From NCBI GenBank assembly GCA_963704515.1, contig OY969913.1, positions 1,612,001 to 1,676,000 on the forward strand: a DNA stretch of 64,000 nucleotides, written 5' to 3'. The notes beneath the pieces were generated by a model. The model was given only the letters and a program-made list of their open reading frames with translations, had not been told where the DNA came from and searched no databases. The DNA comes from VRUE01 sp963704515 (GTDB lineage: Bacteria; Actinomycetota; Thermoleophilia; Solirubrobacterales; 70-9). Below, piece after piece: positions 32,301 to 40,793 of the stretch. Position 1 is the first letter of the stretch. The number at the start of each line of letters is the position of its first letter. A program made the translations under genes and the position numbers.

Positions 32301-32700
32301 CATGAAGGCCTTCAGCCCGCTGCTCGCCTACCCCCTCGAAGGCCCGGTCTACCTGCGCTCCTCCTCCCACGAGCTGCCCGACGTGGTGGCCGCCCTCAAA
32401 GGCCCCGCCTACCAGCCGATCGAGCTCGACCTCGACGGCAGGGTGGACTCCGTGCACGGCGGAGTGCGCACGATCTTCGCCAAGGTCCCCGACGCCCCGG
32501 TGACCAAGGCGATCGTCTCCATGCAGGGCGCCAAGAAGGGCCTCTTTCAGAACTCGACCAACCTCTGCAAGGGCGCCCACCGCGCCACCCTCAAGCTCAA
32601 CGCCCAAAACGGCAAGACCCACGACGCCCGCCCGCTGCTCAAGGCGTCCTGCCACGGAAAGAAGAAGGGCAAGAAGCGGCACGGAAAGCGCTCCCGCTGA
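29374..32700 (+). CDS. Cassette gene C, copy 1: large exported repeat protein
   Basis: 1,108 residues; GTG start overlaps the TGA of gene B (GTGA), so translation is coupled. Signal peptide about 1-28 (LALAALCLCAAALAPAAAQG). A DUF11-like beta-sandwich follows (AWRITLTPIPASVPAGGEGQ, residues 31-165). Then four related modules with the pattern C...CP..S.iG begin near 232, 492, 735 and 958; modules 2-4 also share a strand of the type YLAKPYANPFGSL, and modules 2 and 3 a later Cys. The end is a short basic tail KKKGKKRHGKRSR. Likely secreted with B and bound to the cell wall; no enzyme motif seen. Its nucleotide sequence is almost the same as copy 4 except for the last residues. Confidence 0.88.
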   Translation: MRARTKLLALAALCLCAAALAPAAAQGAESAAWRITLTPIPASVPAGGEGQYYAVATNVGGAPTSEEAELEMTLPAGLTPSSYEAINLDPAAAKPTCEILGQRIACKAPAPLGAGRLFLVSVEFDVSAPEGKYEATALVGGGGAPDTAAASAPIAVQDEVLPFEVLPDFAAPANEADGAPTAHAAAHPYQATVDFGFPTKKTGKFPTGTGHPRDITLELPRGLIGDPAAAPVLCSEAALLASECPKGSEIGLAGVTTLILGKLPTVFVNPLYDMVPPPGYPAAIATNVAGVGIFAHALAEVRSEGDYGVRASIRDALALPGYPIFNVESQLWGDAGGAAHDPTRGICLEEAKPDPAKECGPEKAGEARPAFLTMPADCRPAALPFEVRADSWEEPAPLFEERTAGYESADLSGEEAVHLKGCGEVHFNPTIEARPTTTEADSPSGLDFHLRQPQPAPSTEPLSARGEGILKDASISFPQGMTVNPSQAAGLGACSEEEIGFTEEVASGEEAGALRFSKAPQSCPAESKIGAVEAFSPLLVQRSEETHEVQTGGGGAPLPEALKGSVYLAKPYANPFGSLVALYLAVEDPERGIVAKLAGEGHLDPDTGQITTRFEDNPEVPIEDIHVRIFGGDRGALITPSACGTYAATAELTPWSSGSPSSAEGPFTLDRAPGGGPCPASQPWAPALQAGTLSPAAAKYSPLTFKLTRADGSARLSSLEASLPPGLTAKLAGVGQCSDAEIARARSREAPNQGAAELADPSCPASSRLGTVEVASGAGPSPFHISGTAYLAAPYKGAPLSMVFITPAVAGPFDLGAVVVRAAIYLDPESAQPRAVSDPVPQLIDGVPSDVRRVSLTIDRPSFALNPTSCDEEAFSGQATSAFGQLAPLFDRFQVGGCRSLPYKPKLTARLLGPTHRGAHPRLKAVFTAKPGEANTARISFALPHSEFIDQAHFRTICTRVQFAAKACPKGSVYGHMKAFSPLLAYPLEGPVYLRSSSHELPDVVAALKGPAYQPIELDLDGRVDSVHGGVRTIFAKVPDAPVTKAIVSMQGAKKGLFQNSTNLCKGAHRATLKLNAQNGKTHDARPLLKASCHGKKKGKKRHGKRSR

Positions 32701-32859
32701 ACACACTCGGGTTCTTCAAGCAAAAGATAGAAAACAATTTGCCCCGAAAACCTTGATTGCCGCGGACATCCGTGAGACAGTCTGGAGGTCGGCGGGAAAG
32801 AAACCCGCCGGCAGGCACTACCAAAGCCCTAACTCAAGCAAGAGAGGAACGAAAGGCAT
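32701..32859 (+). promoter_or_regulatory. Leader of cassette 2
   Basis: TTGATT at 32753-32758, 17-nt spacer, GACAGT at 32776-32781, and a stem-loop CGGCGGG-AAAGAAA-CCCGCCG at 32790-32810. The predicted transcript start falls at the foot of the hairpin, so the mRNA would begin with a stem-loop. Confidence 0.5.
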
Positions 32860-33582
32860 ATGCGATTAGGACTAGCACTCAAGGCACTCGGGCTCTGCGC
32901 CCTGATGGCTGCGTTCATGGCGATCTCCGCCGGCGCCGCTCAGGCGGAAGCGGGATCCAAGTGGATGGAAGCGGGCAAAAACATCGAAGGAACCACGCAA
33001 TCCTCGTCGGTGGAAGGCGAACTCGAGAACGAAGAAGGCAAGCTGTTAACGGAAATCAACGGCCTGCACCTGTCGGTCAAGTGCACAGTAGGCAAACTGA
33101 AAGGCATCAAATTCACATCGGAAGGCTCGACCACCGAAGGCGATGTGAAATTCACTGGCTGCACGGTTAATCAGGTCAAAGAAGGAAAAGAAACACCAGT
33201 CGCAGAATGCGAAGTTCGCAGCGAAGACCAGGCATTCGGCTCGGGTGTGATCTTAAGCTTACCCGGCAAAGCCTTACTCGGCTTACACGAAGGCAAGCCG
33301 GTCACGCACATCATCCCGACGAGCGGCATCTTCGCGCACCTGCGCTTCGAGGAATTCGAAGTAGGCGAACCCTGCGGCGCGATCCCGCTGAAAGGGTTAG
33401 TCGAAGGCAACCTCGTGGTCGAAGACTGCGAAAACGAAGCCACAAAAGAAAAGTCTGTTCACTTAATTGTCGAAGAAAAAGCGTTAAGCAGCCTGACTAT
33501 CTTCGGGAAACCGGTCACCCTGGATGGCAGCGCCACGGTGTTCCTTGCAAACAACGCTCTCTGGAGCGGCTTACCGAAATAG
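32860..33582 (+). CDS. Cassette gene A, copy 2
   Basis: 240 residues with the same signal peptide and five Cys as copy 1 but many changes in between: TVGKLKGIKFTSEG, VNQVKEGKETPVAECEV, EEFEVGEPCGAI and a different end (FGKPVTLDGSATVFLANNA). About ten TTA codons, several at the same places as in copy 1 (codon 3, ILSLPG, GLHE, HLIVEE, GLP). The leader and the first 30 codons are nearly unchanged, so the variation lies in the mature protein. Confidence 0.85.
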   Translation: MRLGLALKALGLCALMAAFMAISAGAAQAEAGSKWMEAGKNIEGTTQSSSVEGELENEEGKLLTEINGLHLSVKCTVGKLKGIKFTSEGSTTEGDVKFTGCTVNQVKEGKETPVAECEVRSEDQAFGSGVILSLPGKALLGLHEGKPVTHIIPTSGIFAHLRFEEFEVGEPCGAIPLKGLVEGNLVVEDCENEATKEKSVHLIVEEKALSSLTIFGKPVTLDGSATVFLANNALWSGLPK

Positions 33583-33627
33583 ACACTTAGCGCAACCAAG
33601 CGCAATCGCGATGAAGCGATGAGCAAA

Positions 33628-33659
33628 GCCCGGGCCGCGCCAAAAGGCGCGGCCCGGGC
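33628..33659 (+). terminator. A-B intercistronic hairpin, unit 2
   Basis: 14-bp perfect stem GCCCGGGCCGCGCC / GGCGCGGCCCGGGC with an AAAA loop; the longest fully Watson-Crick version of the four, no T-run. Confidence 0.55.
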
Positions 33660-33713
33660 CCCACAAGAGCAAGCAGCCGGGGAGAGGCGGCAAGGAGAAG
33701 GGGGACGGCAGGC

Positions 33714-36700
33714 ATGGGGAGAGTTGGAGGCAGAGGCAGGGGACGGGGCAGAGCGGCAGCCAGGACGCTGCTTTCCGCCGGCGCGGCGAGCATCGCGGTC
33801 CTGGCTTTCACGTCATCGGTCGCAAGCGCCGCGCCGCCGAGCGTCTCGCCGGTCTCGGCCTCTGAAGTCACCACCTCCTCGGCGAAGCTCTCCGTCGAGA
33901 TCAACCCCAACGGCAAAGCGACGCTCTACCGCTTCGAATACGGCCCCGAAGCCTGCCCCTCGCTCGCCAATCCCTGTGCCTCCACGCCCAAAGAATCGGC
34001 AGGCGGCGGCAGCGCCCCCGTGACGGTCTCCGTCGCCCTCAAAGGACTTCCCCCCGCCACCCTCTTCCACGTCCGCGTGGTAGCCGAAAGCGGCGGCGGC
34101 ACGAGCGAAGGCCCCGACAGCGTCTTCGCCACCTTCTCCGAAGCGCTCAAAGGCCTCCCCGACAACCGCTCCTACGAGCAATCCACCCCGACCGAGAAGA
34201 ACGGCCTGGACGCCGAAGGCTCAGTCGCCTACACCAGAGCGAGCTCCAAGGGAGACGGGATCAGCTTCCTCTCGACCTTCGGCATCCCCGGCGGGCAGAG
34301 CGCCGGCACGCTGCCCACCTACCTGGCCTCGCGCGAAGACGATCAGTGGTCGACCAAAGGCCTCCTGGCCCCCGCCAGCTACGGCGAAGAATCCCAGGTG
34401 CTCGGCTGGCTGGCGGACTTCTCGGTCGCCTACGCCTACGCCTCCAACTACGCCAGCCCCCGCACCGTGGCCCTGCTGGCCGAGCCCAAAGGCGGCGCCC
34501 CGGTCCGGATGACCCCCTACGTGCACAACGCCGCCTTCGCCTACGTGGGCGCCACCGAAGGCGGGGCGGTGGTCTTCTTCGAAGCGAGCGCCAAGCTGCC
34601 CCCCGAAGAAGGCAAAGAACCGATCCCGGCAGCCCTCGAAGGAGCCCGCAACGTCTATGCCTGGGACCGCGAAAGCGGCCGGGTGAGCCTGGTCAGCGCG
34701 CTCGGGAAGCCCGAATCCAAAGAAGAGGCGCCGCTGCCCCTGGGCGGCTTCGCCGGCCCCTACGCCTGGGGAACGGGCATCGGCGGCTCAAACCTCGCCC
34801 AGGGCGGCGCCCAGCGCCTTTACTACCTGCAAGACATCCACACGGTGACCCCCGAAGGGGACGTCTACTTCACCGAAGCGGGCAGCGGGCAGCTCTACCT
34901 GCGCGAGAACCCGACGATGCCCCAAAGCGCCGTGAACGGCGCGGGGGAATGCACCGAAGAAGAGATGGCCTGCACGGTGCGCGTCTCGGCCTCCAAACGG
35001 ACGATCGGCGGCGGCGAAGGCGGAGCCGACTCAGCCGGCCCCCAGCCCGCCGCCTTCCAGGGCGCCTCCGAAGACGGCAAGGCCGCCTACTTCACCTCCC
35101 CGGAGATGCTCACCAACGACGCCAACACCGGCCCCGAACAGCCGCCCGCCTCGATCGGGCGCTGCGCGCTCGCCTGCGAAGAACCCTCGAGCGAAGCCGA
35201 AGCGAGCTTCATCCCCAAAAAAGCCATAGGCCTCGTAACCGACTCCGAATACATCTACTGGGCCGACCCGGTAGACGGCACGATCGGCCGCGCCAAGCTC
35301 GGCGAACCCGACACCGCCAACCCCGCCTTCATCACCCCCGGGCCGACCGAATGCGGCAAAGAAATCGAACCCGGGGTGCGCGAAGAGGGCGAAAGCAAGC
35401 CCCGCTACCTGGCGATCAGCCCCGAATCGGCAAGCCCCCGCTACATCTACTGGACCAACACCGGCTGCGAAGAAGGAGTGCAGGAATCCACCGAAGGCGG
35501 CGGCTCGATCGGCCGGGCGAAGCTCGACGGCAGCGAAGTCGAAGCGGCCTGCATCCCCGGCAGAGCCGAACCGAGCCCCGGAGAAGTCGTCCACCAGGTC
35601 GACAACCCGCAGGGGATCGCGGTCGATGCCGAACACATCTACTGGGCCAATGACTCCGCCAGGGAGTTCTCGGTCGCGCGGGCGGGGATCGACGGCAGCG
35701 AAGTCGAGCTGAAATTCGTCACGCCGAAAGCGAGCCGGCAGCCGATCGGGTTGGCGCTCGGCGAAAGCGATACCAACCTCTACTTCACCGCCTATGCAGA
35801 AGGCAACAACCTCGGCTTCGTCGCGCGGGTGCCGTTGGCCGGGGGCGAAGAGGAAACGATCCTGCTCGGCGAAGGCGAAGCACGCGGCGTCGCCCTCGAC
35901 GCCTCCCACGTCTACTGGGCGAGCCAGGGCCAGGCGGCGATCGGGCGGGCCGCACTGGCGGGATTCAAAAGCGGCGAATGCGAAACGTCGGTCCTCGACT
36001 GCGAAAGGAAATTCATCCCGGTGAGCGGCTCGGTCAACGGCGTCGCGGTCAACGGCGCCCACGTCTTCTGGTCGGTCAACGGTGAGATCCCGCCCAACCC
36101 CGGCAACGACCTCTACCGCTTCGATCCCGAAAGCGGCACGCTCACCGACCTGACCCCCGATTCCGAAGGCGACGGCTCCGAAGTGCAGGGGGTGCTGGGC
36201 GCCTCCCCGGACGGCTCGCGCGTCTACTTCGTCGCCAACGGGGCGCTCGGCGAAGAAGGGGGCCCGGGGACCTGCAAATCCACCGTCGCCCACGGCTCGC
36301 TGACCGACCTCAAGGGCCACTGCGACCTCTACGTCTGGCGCGCAGGCGAGGGCGGCGGGGAAGCGAGCATCTCCCGGATCGCGCAGCTGAGCGCCGAAGG
36401 CCCCTTCGAATCGGCCGACACCCTGGACTGGGCGCCCTCGCCGATAGTGAGCAGCGGCTTCACCGGGCGCGCCGCGCGGCTCGCCGACGGCGGCAAGGCG
36501 CTGCTCTTTCGCTCGCGCGAAAAGCTCAGCGCATACGAAAACGAAGGCACAGCCGAGCTCTACCTCTACCGCGAGGGCGAGTCGATCGCCTGCGTGAGCT
36601 GCGAGCCAAGCGGCGAAGCCCCCGGCGATGGCCCGGGGCTCGGGCGGATCGAAGTGCTCAAAGGCGTCGGCCCGGCGGGGGGGATCGCGACCCTGACCCG

Positions 36701-39700
36701 CGACCTGCCCGCGACGGCGCGGGACTTGAACGAAACCTCCGAAGCGCTGAGCCTCGCGGACGCCGACGGCAAGCGCCAAAATGGCGGGAGCGCCCCGGCT
36801 CCCGGCACCCGGCTTGGCCTCCTGCGCTCGAGGACTGAGCTCGGAAGCCGAAGGCTCTCTGGGCAGTGGAAGCCCAGCTTCCTGCTCTCCTCACCATGGA
36901 CCGCGGCTGCCTGGCGATTGTCCCGGCACGGACCCCCGCCCCTCGCTCTTGGCCGACGCCTCCGAATCGGGCGAAGACCTCTTCTCTCTCCTTCGGGCGC
37001 CTGGTGGGGCAGGACAAAGACGAACTCTACGAGACAAGATGACGCGCGCGTGGAAGGCGGGGTCCACTCAAGCCCGAACCCCCGGGGGCCGCCCCCTGAG
37101 AAGCGCAGATCCTGCCACGGCCCCGCCCAGGAACCCGCCGCCGAAGCAAGCCCCGCCACCCCTACTTCCACGGGCCCCCAAAACCCCAAGCCCAAGCACC
37201 ACAAGGCACGAGCGCCACAAGAAGCACCGAGGGCACCACCGAAAGAAGAAGGGCAAGGCCAAGCACAAGCGCCATCGCGCCCGAGCCCACGCCGGGCGGA
37301 GGGCGGGCAAGTGAGGGCCCGCACGAAGCTGCTCGCCCTGGCGGCGCTTTGCCTGTGCGCGGCCGCGCTCGCCCCGGCCGCCGCGCAGGGCGCCGAGAGC
37401 GCCGCCTGGCGGATCACCCTCACCCCGATCCCCGCCAGCGTCCCCGCCGGCGGGGAAGGCCAGTACTACGCGGTCGCCACCAACGTCGGCGGCGCGCCCA
37501 CCACGGGGGAAGCCGAGCTGGAAATGACCCTGCCCGCGGGGCTCACGCCGAGCAGCTATGAAGCGATCAACCTCGACCCCGCCGCGGCCAAGCCGACCTG
37601 CGAAATCCTCGGCCAGAGGATCGCCTGCAAAGCCCCCGCGCCGCTGGGCGCCGGGCGGCTCTTCCTGGTCTCGGTGGAATTCGACGTGAGCGCCCCCGAA
37701 GGCAAATACGAAGCCACGGCGCTGGTGGGCGGCGGCGGCGCCCCCGACACGGCGAGCGCCTCCGCGCCGATCGCCGTGCAAGATGAAGTGCTGCCCTTCG
37801 AAGTGCTGCCCGACTTCGCCGCCCCCGCCAACGAAGCCGACGGCTCGCCCACCGCCCACGCCGCCGCCCACCCCTACCAGGCGACGGTCGACTTCGGCTT
37901 CCCGACCAAGAAAACCGGCAAATTCCCGACCGGCACGGGGCACCCCCGCGACATCACGCTTGAATTGCCGCGCGGGCTGATCGGCGACCCCGGCGCGGCC
38001 CCGGTGCTCTGCAGCGAGGCCGCGCTGCTGGCCTCCAAATGCCCCAAAGGCTCGGAGATCGGCCTCGCCGGGGTGACCACCCTGATCCTCGGCAAGCTGC
38101 CCACGGTCTTCGTCAACCCCCTCTATGACATGGTCCCCCCGCCGGGCTACCCGGCGGCGATCGCCACCAACGTCGCCGGGGTCGGGATCTTCGCCCACGC
38201 GCTCGCCGAAGTGCGCAGCGAAGGCGACTACGGCGTGCGCGCCTCGATCCGCGACGCCCTCGCCCTGCCGGGCTACCCGATCTTCAACGTGGAGTCCCAG
38301 CTTTGGGGGGACGCCGGCGGCGCCGCCCACGACCCCACCCGCGGCATCTGCCTGGAAGAAGCGAAGCCCGACCCCGCCAAAGAATGCGGCCCCGAAAAAG
38401 CCGGGGAAGCGCGCCCGGCCTTCCTGACGATGCCCGCCGACTGCCGCCCGGCGGCGCTGCCCTTCGAAGTGCGCGCCGACAGCTGGGAGGAACCCGCACC
38501 GCTCTTTGAAGAACGCACCGCCGGCTATGAGAGCGCCGACCTCAGCGGCGAAGAAGCGGTCCACCTCTCAGGCTGCGGGGAAGTCCACTTCAACCCGACG
38601 ATCGAAGCCAAACCCACCACCGATAACGCCGACTCGCCCGCGGGCCTTGACTTCCACCTGCGCCAGCCCCAGCCCGCGCCCTCCACCGAACCGCTCTCCG
38701 CGCGCGGGGAAGGCATCCTCAAGGACGCGAGCATCTCCTTCCCGCAGGGGATGACGGTCAACCCCTCCCAGGCGGCTGGCCTCGGCGCCTGCAGCGAGGA
38801 GGAGATCGGCTTCACCGAAGAAGTCGCCTCCGGCGAAGAAGCCGGCGCCCTGCGCTTCTCCAAAGCCCCCCAGAGCTGCCCCGCCGAATCGAAGATCGGC
38901 ACCGTGGAAGCCTTCTCGCCGCTGCTCGTGCAGCGAAGCGAAGAAACCCATGAAGTGCAGACGGGCGGCGGCGGCGCGCCGCTGGCCGAAGCGCTCAAGG
39001 GCTCGGTCTACCTCGCCAAGCCCTACGCCAACCCCTTCGGATCGCTGGTGGCGCTCTACCTCGCCGTGGAAGATCCCGAAAGAGGGATCGTCGCCAAGCT
39101 CGCCGGGGAAGGGCATCTGGACCCCGACACCGGGCAGATCGCCACCCGCTTCGAAGACAACCCCGAGGTGCCGATCGAAGACATCCACGTGCGGATCTTC
39201 GGCGGGGACAGAGGCGCGCTGATCACCCCGCCCACATGCGGGACCTACGCCGCCACCGCGGAGCTCACTCCCTGGAGCTCGGGGTCCCCGAGCAGCGCCG
39301 AAGGCCCCTTCGCCCTAGACCGCGCCCCCGGCGGCGGCCCCTGCCCGGCCTCCCAACCCTGGGCCCCGGCGCTTCAAGCCGGCACGCTCTCCCCGGCGGC
39401 CGCCAAATACAGCACCCTGACCTTCAAGCTGACCCGCGCCGATGGCTCCGCGCGCCTCTCGAGCCTGGAAGCCTCCCTGCCCCCGGGGCTCACCGCCAAG
39501 CTGGCGGGAGTCGGGCAGTGCAGCGAGGCCGAGATCGCCAAAGCCCGCTCCCGCGAAGCCCCCAACCGGGGCGCCGAAGAGCTCGCCGACCCCAGCTGCC
39601 CGGACTCCTCGCGCCTGGGCACGGTCGAAGTCTCCTCCGGCGCGGGCCCCAGCCCCTTCCACATCTCAGGCACCGCCTATCTAGCCGCCCCCTACAAGGG

Positions 39701-40637
39701 CGCCCCGCTCTCGATGGTCTTCATCACCCCCGCGGTGGCCGGGCCCTTCGACCTCGGCGCGGTGGTGGTCCGCGCGGCGATCTACCTCGACCCCGAAAGC
39801 GCCCAGCCCCGCGCCGTGTCGGACCCCGTGCCCCAGCTCATCGACGGCGTCCCCTCAGACGTGCGCCGGGTAACCCTCACCCTCGACCGCCCCTCCTTCG
39901 CGCTCAACCCGACCTCGTGTGAGGAAGAGGCCTTCTCGGGACAGGCCACCTCGGCCTTCGGGCAGCTCGCGCCGCTCTTCGACCGCTTCCAGGTAGGCGG
40001 CTGCCGATCCCTCCCCTACAAGCCAAAGCTCACCGCCCGCCTCTTCGGCCCCACCCACCGCGGCGCCCACCCGCGCCTGCGGGCGATCTTCACCGCCAAG
40101 CCCGGCGAAGCCAACACGGCGCGGATCTCCTTCGCCCTGCCGCACTCGGAGTTCATCGACCAGGCCCACTTCCGCACGATCTGCACCCGCGTTCAGTTCG
40201 CCGCCAAAGCCTGCCCCAAGGGATCGATCTACGGTCACATGAAGGCGATCAGCCCGCTGCTGGGCTACCCCCTCGAAGGCCCGGTCTACCTGCGCTCCTC
40301 CTCGCATGAGCTGCCCGATGTGGTCGCCGCCCTGCACGGCCCGCCCTACCAGCCGATCGAGCTCGACCTCGACGGCAGGGTGGACTCAGTGCACGGCGGA
40401 GTGCGCACGATCTTCGCCAAGGTCCCCGACGCCCCGGTGACCAAGGCGATCGTCTCCATGCAGGGCGCCAAGAAGGGCCTCTTTCAGAACTCGACCAACC
40501 TCTGCAAGGGCGCCCACCGCGCCACCCTCAAGCTCAACGCCCAAAACGGCAAGACCCACGACGCCCGCCCGCTGCTCAAGGCGTCCTGCCACGGAAAGAA
40601 GAAGGGCAAGAAGCGGCACGGAAAGCGCTCCCGCTGA
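33714..40637 (+). CDS. Cassette gene B, copy 2, open in frame into C2
   Basis: As it stands, one frame of 2,307 codons covers B2 and C2. B2 is sound from the signal peptide through the Fn3-like domain and all YW blades (it has the intact sequence at the site where copies 1 and 4 are shifted) to about 36700. From there to about 37235 the frame departs from the B consensus because of many small indels, so the basic tail of B is garbled, and the net shift happens to join the frame of C2. The normal arrangement is two coupled genes ending and starting at GTGA 37311. I read the fusion as an accident of the indels, real or from the assembly. Confidence 0.6.
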   Translation: MGRVGGRGRGRGRAAARTLLSAGAASIAVLAFTSSVASAAPPSVSPVSASEVTTSSAKLSVEINPNGKATLYRFEYGPEACPSLANPCASTPKESAGGGSAPVTVSVALKGLPPATLFHVRVVAESGGGTSEGPDSVFATFSEALKGLPDNRSYEQSTPTEKNGLDAEGSVAYTRASSKGDGISFLSTFGIPGGQSAGTLPTYLASREDDQWSTKGLLAPASYGEESQVLGWLADFSVAYAYASNYASPRTVALLAEPKGGAPVRMTPYVHNAAFAYVGATEGGAVVFFEASAKLPPEEGKEPIPAALEGARNVYAWDRESGRVSLVSALGKPESKEEAPLPLGGFAGPYAWGTGIGGSNLAQGGAQRLYYLQDIHTVTPEGDVYFTEAGSGQLYLRENPTMPQSAVNGAGECTEEEMACTVRVSASKRTIGGGEGGADSAGPQPAAFQGASEDGKAAYFTSPEMLTNDANTGPEQPPASIGRCALACEEPSSEAEASFIPKKAIGLVTDSEYIYWADPVDGTIGRAKLGEPDTANPAFITPGPTECGKEIEPGVREEGESKPRYLAISPESASPRYIYWTNTGCEEGVQESTEGGGSIGRAKLDGSEVEAACIPGRAEPSPGEVVHQVDNPQGIAVDAEHIYWANDSAREFSVARAGIDGSEVELKFVTPKASRQPIGLALGESDTNLYFTAYAEGNNLGFVARVPLAGGEEETILLGEGEARGVALDASHVYWASQGQAAIGRAALAGFKSGECETSVLDCERKFIPVSGSVNGVAVNGAHVFWSVNGEIPPNPGNDLYRFDPESGTLTDLTPDSEGDGSEVQGVLGASPDGSRVYFVANGALGEEGGPGTCKSTVAHGSLTDLKGHCDLYVWRAGEGGGEASISRIAQLSAEGPFESADTLDWAPSPIVSSGFTGRAARLADGGKALLFRSREKLSAYENEGTAELYLYREGESIACVSCEPSGEAPGDGPGLGRIEVLKGVGPAGGIATLTRDLPATARDLNETSEALSLADADGKRQNGGSAPAPGTRLGLLRSRTELGSRRLSGQWKPSFLLSSPWTAAAWRLSRHGPPPLALGRRLRIGRRPLLSPSGAWWGRTKTNSTRQDDARVEGGVHSSPNPRGPPPEKRRSCHGPAQEPAAEASPATPTSTGPQNPKPKHHKARAPQEAPRAPPKEEGQGQAQAPSRPSPRRAEGGQVRARTKLLALAALCLCAAALAPAAAQGAESAAWRITLTPIPASVPAGGEGQYYAVATNVGGAPTTGEAELEMTLPAGLTPSSYEAINLDPAAAKPTCEILGQRIACKAPAPLGAGRLFLVSVEFDVSAPEGKYEATALVGGGGAPDTASASAPIAVQDEVLPFEVLPDFAAPANEADGSPTAHAAAHPYQATVDFGFPTKKTGKFPTGTGHPRDITLELPRGLIGDPGAAPVLCSEAALLASKCPKGSEIGLAGVTTLILGKLPTVFVNPLYDMVPPPGYPAAIATNVAGVGIFAHALAEVRSEGDYGVRASIRDALALPGYPIFNVESQLWGDAGGAAHDPTRGICLEEAKPDPAKECGPEKAGEARPAFLTMPADCRPAALPFEVRADSWEEPAPLFEERTAGYESADLSGEEAVHLSGCGEVHFNPTIEAKPTTDNADSPAGLDFHLRQPQPAPSTEPLSARGEGILKDASISFPQGMTVNPSQAAGLGACSEEEIGFTEEVASGEEAGALRFSKAPQSCPAESKIGTVEAFSPLLVQRSEETHEVQTGGGGAPLAEALKGSVYLAKPYANPFGSLVALYLAVEDPERGIVAKLAGEGHLDPDTGQIATRFEDNPEVPIEDIHVRIFGGDRGALITPPTCGTYAATAELTPWSSGSPSSAEGPFALDRAPGGGPCPASQPWAPALQAGTLSPAAAKYSTLTFKLTRADGSARLSSLEASLPPGLTAKLAGVGQCSEAEIAKARSREAPNRGAEELADPSCPDSSRLGTVEVSSGAGPSPFHISGTAYLAAPYKGAPLSMVFITPAVAGPFDLGAVVVRAAIYLDPESAQPRAVSDPVPQLIDGVPSDVRRVTLTLDRPSFALNPTSCEEEAFSGQATSAFGQLAPLFDRFQVGGCRSLPYKPKLTARLFGPTHRGAHPRLRAIFTAKPGEANTARISFALPHSEFIDQAHFRTICTRVQFAAKACPKGSIYGHMKAISPLLGYPLEGPVYLRSSSHELPDVVAALHGPPYQPIELDLDGRVDSVHGGVRTIFAKVPDAPVTKAIVSMQGAKKGLFQNSTNLCKGAHRATLKLNAQNGKTHDARPLLKASCHGKKKGKKRHGKRSR
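36700..37235 (+). other. Indel-rich segment at the 3' end of B2
   Basis: Compared with B1/B4 the same stretch has scattered one- or two-base gains and losses and substitutions, for example where the others encode LSADGKRVFFETSEALS this has LPATARDLNETSEALS. Flanking sequence on both sides is clean. Confidence 0.65.
37311..40637 (+). CDS. Cassette gene C, copy 2
   Basis: 1,108 residues from the conserved GTG in GTGA. Same domain order as copy 1. It belongs with copy 3: both have KPTTDNADSPAGLDF (copies 1 and 4: RPTTTEADSPSGLDF) and GPTHRGAHPRLRAIF. It can also be read as the C-terminal part of the fused frame from 33714. Confidence 0.82.
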   Translation: MRARTKLLALAALCLCAAALAPAAAQGAESAAWRITLTPIPASVPAGGEGQYYAVATNVGGAPTTGEAELEMTLPAGLTPSSYEAINLDPAAAKPTCEILGQRIACKAPAPLGAGRLFLVSVEFDVSAPEGKYEATALVGGGGAPDTASASAPIAVQDEVLPFEVLPDFAAPANEADGSPTAHAAAHPYQATVDFGFPTKKTGKFPTGTGHPRDITLELPRGLIGDPGAAPVLCSEAALLASKCPKGSEIGLAGVTTLILGKLPTVFVNPLYDMVPPPGYPAAIATNVAGVGIFAHALAEVRSEGDYGVRASIRDALALPGYPIFNVESQLWGDAGGAAHDPTRGICLEEAKPDPAKECGPEKAGEARPAFLTMPADCRPAALPFEVRADSWEEPAPLFEERTAGYESADLSGEEAVHLSGCGEVHFNPTIEAKPTTDNADSPAGLDFHLRQPQPAPSTEPLSARGEGILKDASISFPQGMTVNPSQAAGLGACSEEEIGFTEEVASGEEAGALRFSKAPQSCPAESKIGTVEAFSPLLVQRSEETHEVQTGGGGAPLAEALKGSVYLAKPYANPFGSLVALYLAVEDPERGIVAKLAGEGHLDPDTGQIATRFEDNPEVPIEDIHVRIFGGDRGALITPPTCGTYAATAELTPWSSGSPSSAEGPFALDRAPGGGPCPASQPWAPALQAGTLSPAAAKYSTLTFKLTRADGSARLSSLEASLPPGLTAKLAGVGQCSEAEIAKARSREAPNRGAEELADPSCPDSSRLGTVEVSSGAGPSPFHISGTAYLAAPYKGAPLSMVFITPAVAGPFDLGAVVVRAAIYLDPESAQPRAVSDPVPQLIDGVPSDVRRVTLTLDRPSFALNPTSCEEEAFSGQATSAFGQLAPLFDRFQVGGCRSLPYKPKLTARLFGPTHRGAHPRLRAIFTAKPGEANTARISFALPHSEFIDQAHFRTICTRVQFAAKACPKGSIYGHMKAISPLLGYPLEGPVYLRSSSHELPDVVAALHGPPYQPIELDLDGRVDSVHGGVRTIFAKVPDAPVTKAIVSMQGAKKGLFQNSTNLCKGAHRATLKLNAQNGKTHDARPLLKASCHGKKKGKKRHGKRSR

Positions 40638-40793
40638 ACACACTCGGGTTCTTCAAGCAAAAGATAGAAAACAATTTGCCCCGAAAACCTTGATTGCCGC
40701 GGACATCCGTGAGACAGTCTGGAGGTCGGCGGGAAAGAAACCCGCCGGCAGGCACTACCAAAGCCCTAACTCAACAGAGAGGAACGAAAGGCA
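40638..40793 (+). promoter_or_regulatory. Leader of cassette 3
   Basis: Same promoter-like pair and 5' stem-loop as unit 2; three bases shorter near the ribosome site (CAACAGAGAGG in place of CAAGCAAGAGAGG). Confidence 0.5.

Noticed and set aside
33714..40637. B2-C2 as a true giant fusion protein
   Set aside because: The frames join only through the indel-rich stretch 36700-37235; the normal GTGA start and signal peptide of C2 are intact inside it.
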